Assembly (NCBI GenBank): GCA_045402695.1
Contig: JAWPNA010000229.1
Location: 1-7,951, forward strand
Direction of reading: 5' to 3'
Length of the DNA: 7,951 bases
Source: JAWPNA01 sp045402695
GTDB taxonomy: Bacteria > Acidobacteriota > Polarisedimenticolia > JACPZX01 > DASXTC01
Both the position numbers and the translations under genes were made by a program. This document shows, in pieces, positions 6,212-7,951 of the stretch. Under the pieces are notes generated by a model. The model was not told the DNA's origin. It made no database searches and worked only from the letters and a program-made list of their open reading frames with translations. The stretch's first letter is position 1. Each line of letters opens with the position of its first letter.

Positions 6212-6808
6212 ATGTTCACATCATTCCGCGCCCCCGAGACGATGACGGCCGCCGAGCAAGCTGCCCTGCTGAGGGCCACGGCCGCGCACCCGAGCCCCCG
6301 GGACCACGTCCTCTACTCGATGGCGCTTGGCACCGCCCTGCGCCTGCGGGAACTCCTGGGCCTCAGCGTGTGCGACGTGTCGCCAGACGGACGCGAGGTC
6401 CGCCGGCGGGTGGTCCTGGACCCCGCGACGACGAAGGGCGGCCGGCGCGGCGAAGTGTTCCTGCCGGAGCGACTCGTCCCCAAGCTGCGCCGGTTCCTGG
6501 CGTGGAAGCGGGAGCACGGGGAGTCAATGGACGGCGACGCCCCGTTGTTCGTCTCCAACCGGGGAGCTCGGCTGTCGCCCAGGGCGGCACAGTGGCGGTT
6601 CGCGTGGTGGCAGAGGCGGGCCGGGTTCGACCGGCACTACGGGTTCCATGCTCTACGTCACTCGAGCGTGACCGCCGTCTACCGGTCGTCGGGGAACCTG
6701 TTCCTGGCGCAACGGTTCGCACGCCATGCCAGCCCGATCACGACGATAATTTACACCCACCCGAGCGACGAGGAACTCTACGCGGGGGTGAGGGACCTGC
6801 CATGTTGA
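6212..6808 (+). CDS. Compact tyrosine recombinase/integrase (catalytic domain only)
   Basis: This 198-residue protein has the full set of tyrosine recombinase catalytic residues. These are Arg44 (TALRLREL), Lys75 (TTKGG in the beta-hairpin), His146 and Arg149 (FHALRH), His172 (RHAS) and the nucleophile Tyr181 (IIYTHPS). Typical XerC/XerD and phage integrases are about 300 residues or more and carry an N-terminal SAM-like core-binding domain; here only some 30 residues precede the catalytic domain, so that domain is missing. The ATG follows CCTGCC without a clear Shine-Dalgarno sequence, and no longer start is apparent. It lies 54 bases after the endonuclease gene on the same strand. A decayed second copy lies at about 7590-7780. 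The protein should cut and rejoin DNA by a 3'-phosphotyrosine link; whether it moves the neighbouring restriction genes is inference, since no attachment site is seen. Confidence 0.88.
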   Translation: MFTSFRAPETMTAAEQAALLRATAAHPSPRDHVLYSMALGTALRLRELLGLSVCDVSPDGREVRRRVVLDPATTKGGRRGEVFLPERLVPKLRRFLAWKREHGESMDGDAPLFVSNRGARLSPRAAQWRFAWWQRRAGFDRHYGFHALRHSSVTAVYRSSGNLFLAQRFARHASPITTIIYTHPSDEELYAGVRDLPC

Positions 6809-6901
6809 GAGGGCTGTCGCCATGTGCGGGAGATAGCCTCGCCCCGCGAGCTTCTTGGTGAGACGGTAGAACAGCCGCAACTTCGTCGGGTGCGACTGGG
6901 G

Positions 6902-6907
6902 TATGAT
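6902..6907 (+). promoter_or_regulatory. Possible -10 box ahead of the 198-residue unknown gene
   Basis: TATGAT matches the -10 consensus at five of six positions and lies 47 bases before the ATG at 6955, in the 146-base gap after the recombinase. No good -35 is seen at 16-18 bases upstream, so this is tentative. Confidence 0.25.
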
Positions 6908-6954
6908 AACGACTTCGGGACGCACTTGTTGAGCCGGTATCGAAGAGGCGGGTC

Positions 6955-7551
6955 ATGGACGATGCCGCAGTCGGCTTTCGCGTCCACTCGGGCTGGGCCA
7001 CAGCGGTCCTACTCGTAGGGCCTGCGGCGGCCCCGGAGGTCGTCGACCGCCGGGTAGTCCAGCTCGCGGATCCCGCAGTGCCCGACTCCCGCCAGCCATA
7101 TCATGCAGGGCTCGATCTACCAAACGGCGAGGCCGCAAGGACCGTGGCTCGGCTGGTGAGATCGGTCGAGCGGTTCGGGAGGCGTTCCCTGATCGATCTG
7201 TTCAACGCCTACCGCGTGGGCGGACATCGCCTCCGCGCCGCAGGGATTGTGGTCGGCAGCAGCGTGGACCCGGAGACGATCAAGAACGATCACATCCGGG
7301 CGCACGCAGAGGAAGGACGGCTGTTTCGAATCGTCATTCAAGACGCCGCACAGAGTCGCGGTCTGGCCTTGTCGGTGACGGTGACGGTCGCGAAGGAGCT
7401 TTTTGTCACGGCATCGAAGAAGCTGGGCATCCCCGAGCTCCGACTGAAGGAGAAGGTCGGCGGTTTCGGCCGGCAGCTGGACGGTCCCTGGCGGGCGGAG
7501 GATAAGGCAGCGGCCCTGGCGGCGTGGGTGGGGCTTCTCCGGCGTCGGTGA
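6955..7551 (+). CDS. Conserved-looking protein of unknown function (198 residues)
   Basis: The ATG at 6955 is preceded by AAGAGG (6943-6948) six bases away, a good ribosome binding site. The product is a soluble alpha/beta protein without signal peptide or membrane span. The start, VGFRVHSGWATAVLLVG, looks like a first beta hairpin with a small-residue turn, followed by VVDRRVVQLADP and the motif VPDSRQPYHAG (residues 42-52). A helical region follows, then RAAGIVVGSSVDPETIKNDH, IRAHAEEGRLFRIVIQDAA and VTVTVAKEL. The alternation of strands and helices with an initial beta hairpin suggests an RNase H-like (RuvC/actin-like) fold, but no catalytic acids are clear, so this is inference. It lies between an intact tyrosine recombinase and a decayed copy of the same recombinase. 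It may be cargo of, or a partner in, the same mobile unit. Function unknown. Confidence 0.82.
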   Translation: MDDAAVGFRVHSGWATAVLLVGPAAAPEVVDRRVVQLADPAVPDSRQPYHAGLDLPNGEAARTVARLVRSVERFGRRSLIDLFNAYRVGGHRLRAAGIVVGSSVDPETIKNDHIRAHAEEGRLFRIVIQDAAQSRGLALSVTVTVAKELFVTASKKLGIPELRLKEKVGGFGRQLDGPWRAEDKAAALAAWVGLLRRR

Positions 7552-7589
7552 AACAAACCGCGGGCAGCGACACGCGTACGTGTGGAGGG

Positions 7590-7780
7590 GGCGCCGGGCT
7601 AAAGGCTGGCCTGGTGGCAGCGGAAGCCCAGGTTCGACTGGCACTACGGGTTCCTCGCGCTCCGTCATGCCGCGGTGACCAGCGTGTATCGGGCGACGAG
7701 GGACCTGTTCGTCGCGCAACGCTTCTCCAGGCACGCGAGCCCGATCACGACGATCATCTACACCCATCCGTCGGACGAGG
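7590..7780 (+). pseudogene. Decayed second copy of the tyrosine recombinase
   Basis: From 7609 one frame reads AWWQRKPRFDWHYGFLALRH, then SVYRATRDLFVAQRF and HASPITTIIYTHPSDE. This parallels the intact recombinase at 6212-6808 almost word for word. The part before it is reduced to GAGL (7590-7601, matching GARL of the intact copy) in another frame. A TAA at 7600-7602 blocks the main frame, and about eight codons are missing between. There is no start, and the catalytic Arg and Lys region is absent. The catalytic His of H-x-x-R is Leu (FLALRH). Similarity stops at GACGAGG (7780), where group II intron sequence begins on the other strand. It is a broken gene, interrupted by the intron; its C-terminal tail may resume beyond the window. 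Confidence 0.82.
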
Positions 7781-7951
7781 GTAGGGTCGGGGACCGGCGC
7801 TGTGGCCTTGCGGCTCCGTCTCCGGTCCCCGCCTCATCAAACGCAGCGTGCGGTTTTCCCGCACTGCGCTTTCCTGCCTGCTTCGCGCCGAGGGTTATGT
7901 GACCTGTCGTGCTGGGGCGACTTTCGGCGGCGGTCCGAGAAGCCTCTTCCG
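7781..7951 (-). mobile_element. Group II intron, 3' end (domains V and VI); remainder beyond right edge
   Basis: Read on the minus strand, the region ends in a canonical group II intron 3' terminus. Domain V is at 7871-7839. Domain VI is a 9-bp helix, GGGGACCGG (7830-7822) with CCGGTCCCC (7797-7789), extended by C7831-G7788. A single bulged A (complement of 7787) and two more G-C pairs follow, which is the branch-point layout. The bulged A lies seven bases from the end, and the last two bases are A-C, as expected for a 3' splice site. The boundary at 7780/7781 coincides with the base where similarity to the intact recombinase stops, an independent sign of insertion. Bases 7872-7951 would be the end of domain IV and the tail of a reverse transcriptase gene. 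A short frame ending at 7895-7897 exists on the minus strand, but I cannot identify it. Confidence 0.68.
7839..7871 (-). ncRNA. Group II intron domain V catalytic hairpin
   Basis: On the minus strand AAGCGCA (7871-7865) pairs with TGCGTTT (7845-7839), with a G-U wobble at the middle of the AGC catalytic triad (7870-7868). A two-base bulge (7847-7846) on the 3' strand separates it from the upper helix GTGCGG (7864-7859) with CCGCAC (7853-7848), capped by GAAAA. The total is 33 bases, against about 34 for typical domain V. Triad, wobble, bulge position and A-rich cap all match the family. Confidence 0.7.

Noticed and set aside
6206..6806. 11-base direct repeat CCTGCCATGTT at both edges of the recombinase gene (6206-6216 and 6796-6806)
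   Set aside because: Eleven-base repeats are expected by chance several times in a window of this size; flanking bases do not match, and one copy includes the start codon.
7561..7600. Small hairpin ACACG-CGTA-CGTGT (7570-7583) after the 198-residue gene
   Set aside because: Only a 5-bp stem with no T-tract; not convincing as a terminator or attachment site.
7675..7902. 75-residue plus-strand frame at the right end
   Set aside because: It is the tail of the broken recombinase read on into the group II intron; residues after PSDE are not protein-coding.

Overview
The window is high-GC bacterial DNA with two unlike halves. The organism cannot be named from it. The GC-rich codons, Ala-X-Ala signal peptides on secreted beta-rich proteins and a thrombospondin type 3 surface protein would fit a Gram-negative soil or sediment lineage such as Acidobacteriota, Myxococcota or Gemmatimonadota; this is inference only.

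Left part (about 1-2453, minus strand): a vitamin B12-controlled operon for exported proteins. Reading leftwards there is a good sigma70-type promoter (2425-2453), a cobalamin riboswitch aptamer (about 2179-2395) with nearly every hallmark box, a strong intrinsic terminator (2107-2142), then two secreted-protein genes 11 bases apart. The first is a 315-residue protein of unknown function. The second is a protein with thrombospondin type 3 calcium repeats that runs off the left edge. B12 would be expected to shut the operon off, so the pair are candidates for a surface B12 (or cobamide) acquisition system. No transporter gene is visible.

Middle (about 2454-6157): a restriction/defence-like cluster on alternating strands. 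After a gene-poor stretch come a possible 36-residue ORF, an unidentified 269-residue protein (minus), a divergent 147-residue GIY-YIG-type nuclease (plus), a beta-class DNA methyltransferase with a TSPPY motif (minus), and a divergent 247-residue protein with a PD...QxK nuclease core (plus). The last two look like a type II restriction-modification pair. The GIY-YIG protein is a second candidate nuclease beside the same methyltransferase.

Right part (about 6212-7951): mobile DNA. A compact tyrosine recombinase with all catalytic residues but no N-terminal DNA-binding domain is followed by a 198-residue conserved-looking protein of unknown function. Then comes a decayed second copy of the recombinase. 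That copy stops at base 7780, where the 3' end of a group II intron begins on the minus strand; domains V and VI can be folded by eye, including the AGC triad and the bulged branch-point A. The rest of the intron lies beyond the window.

Taken together: a chromosomal B12-regulated surface operon lies beside an accessory island of restriction-modification genes, recombinase and retroelement.
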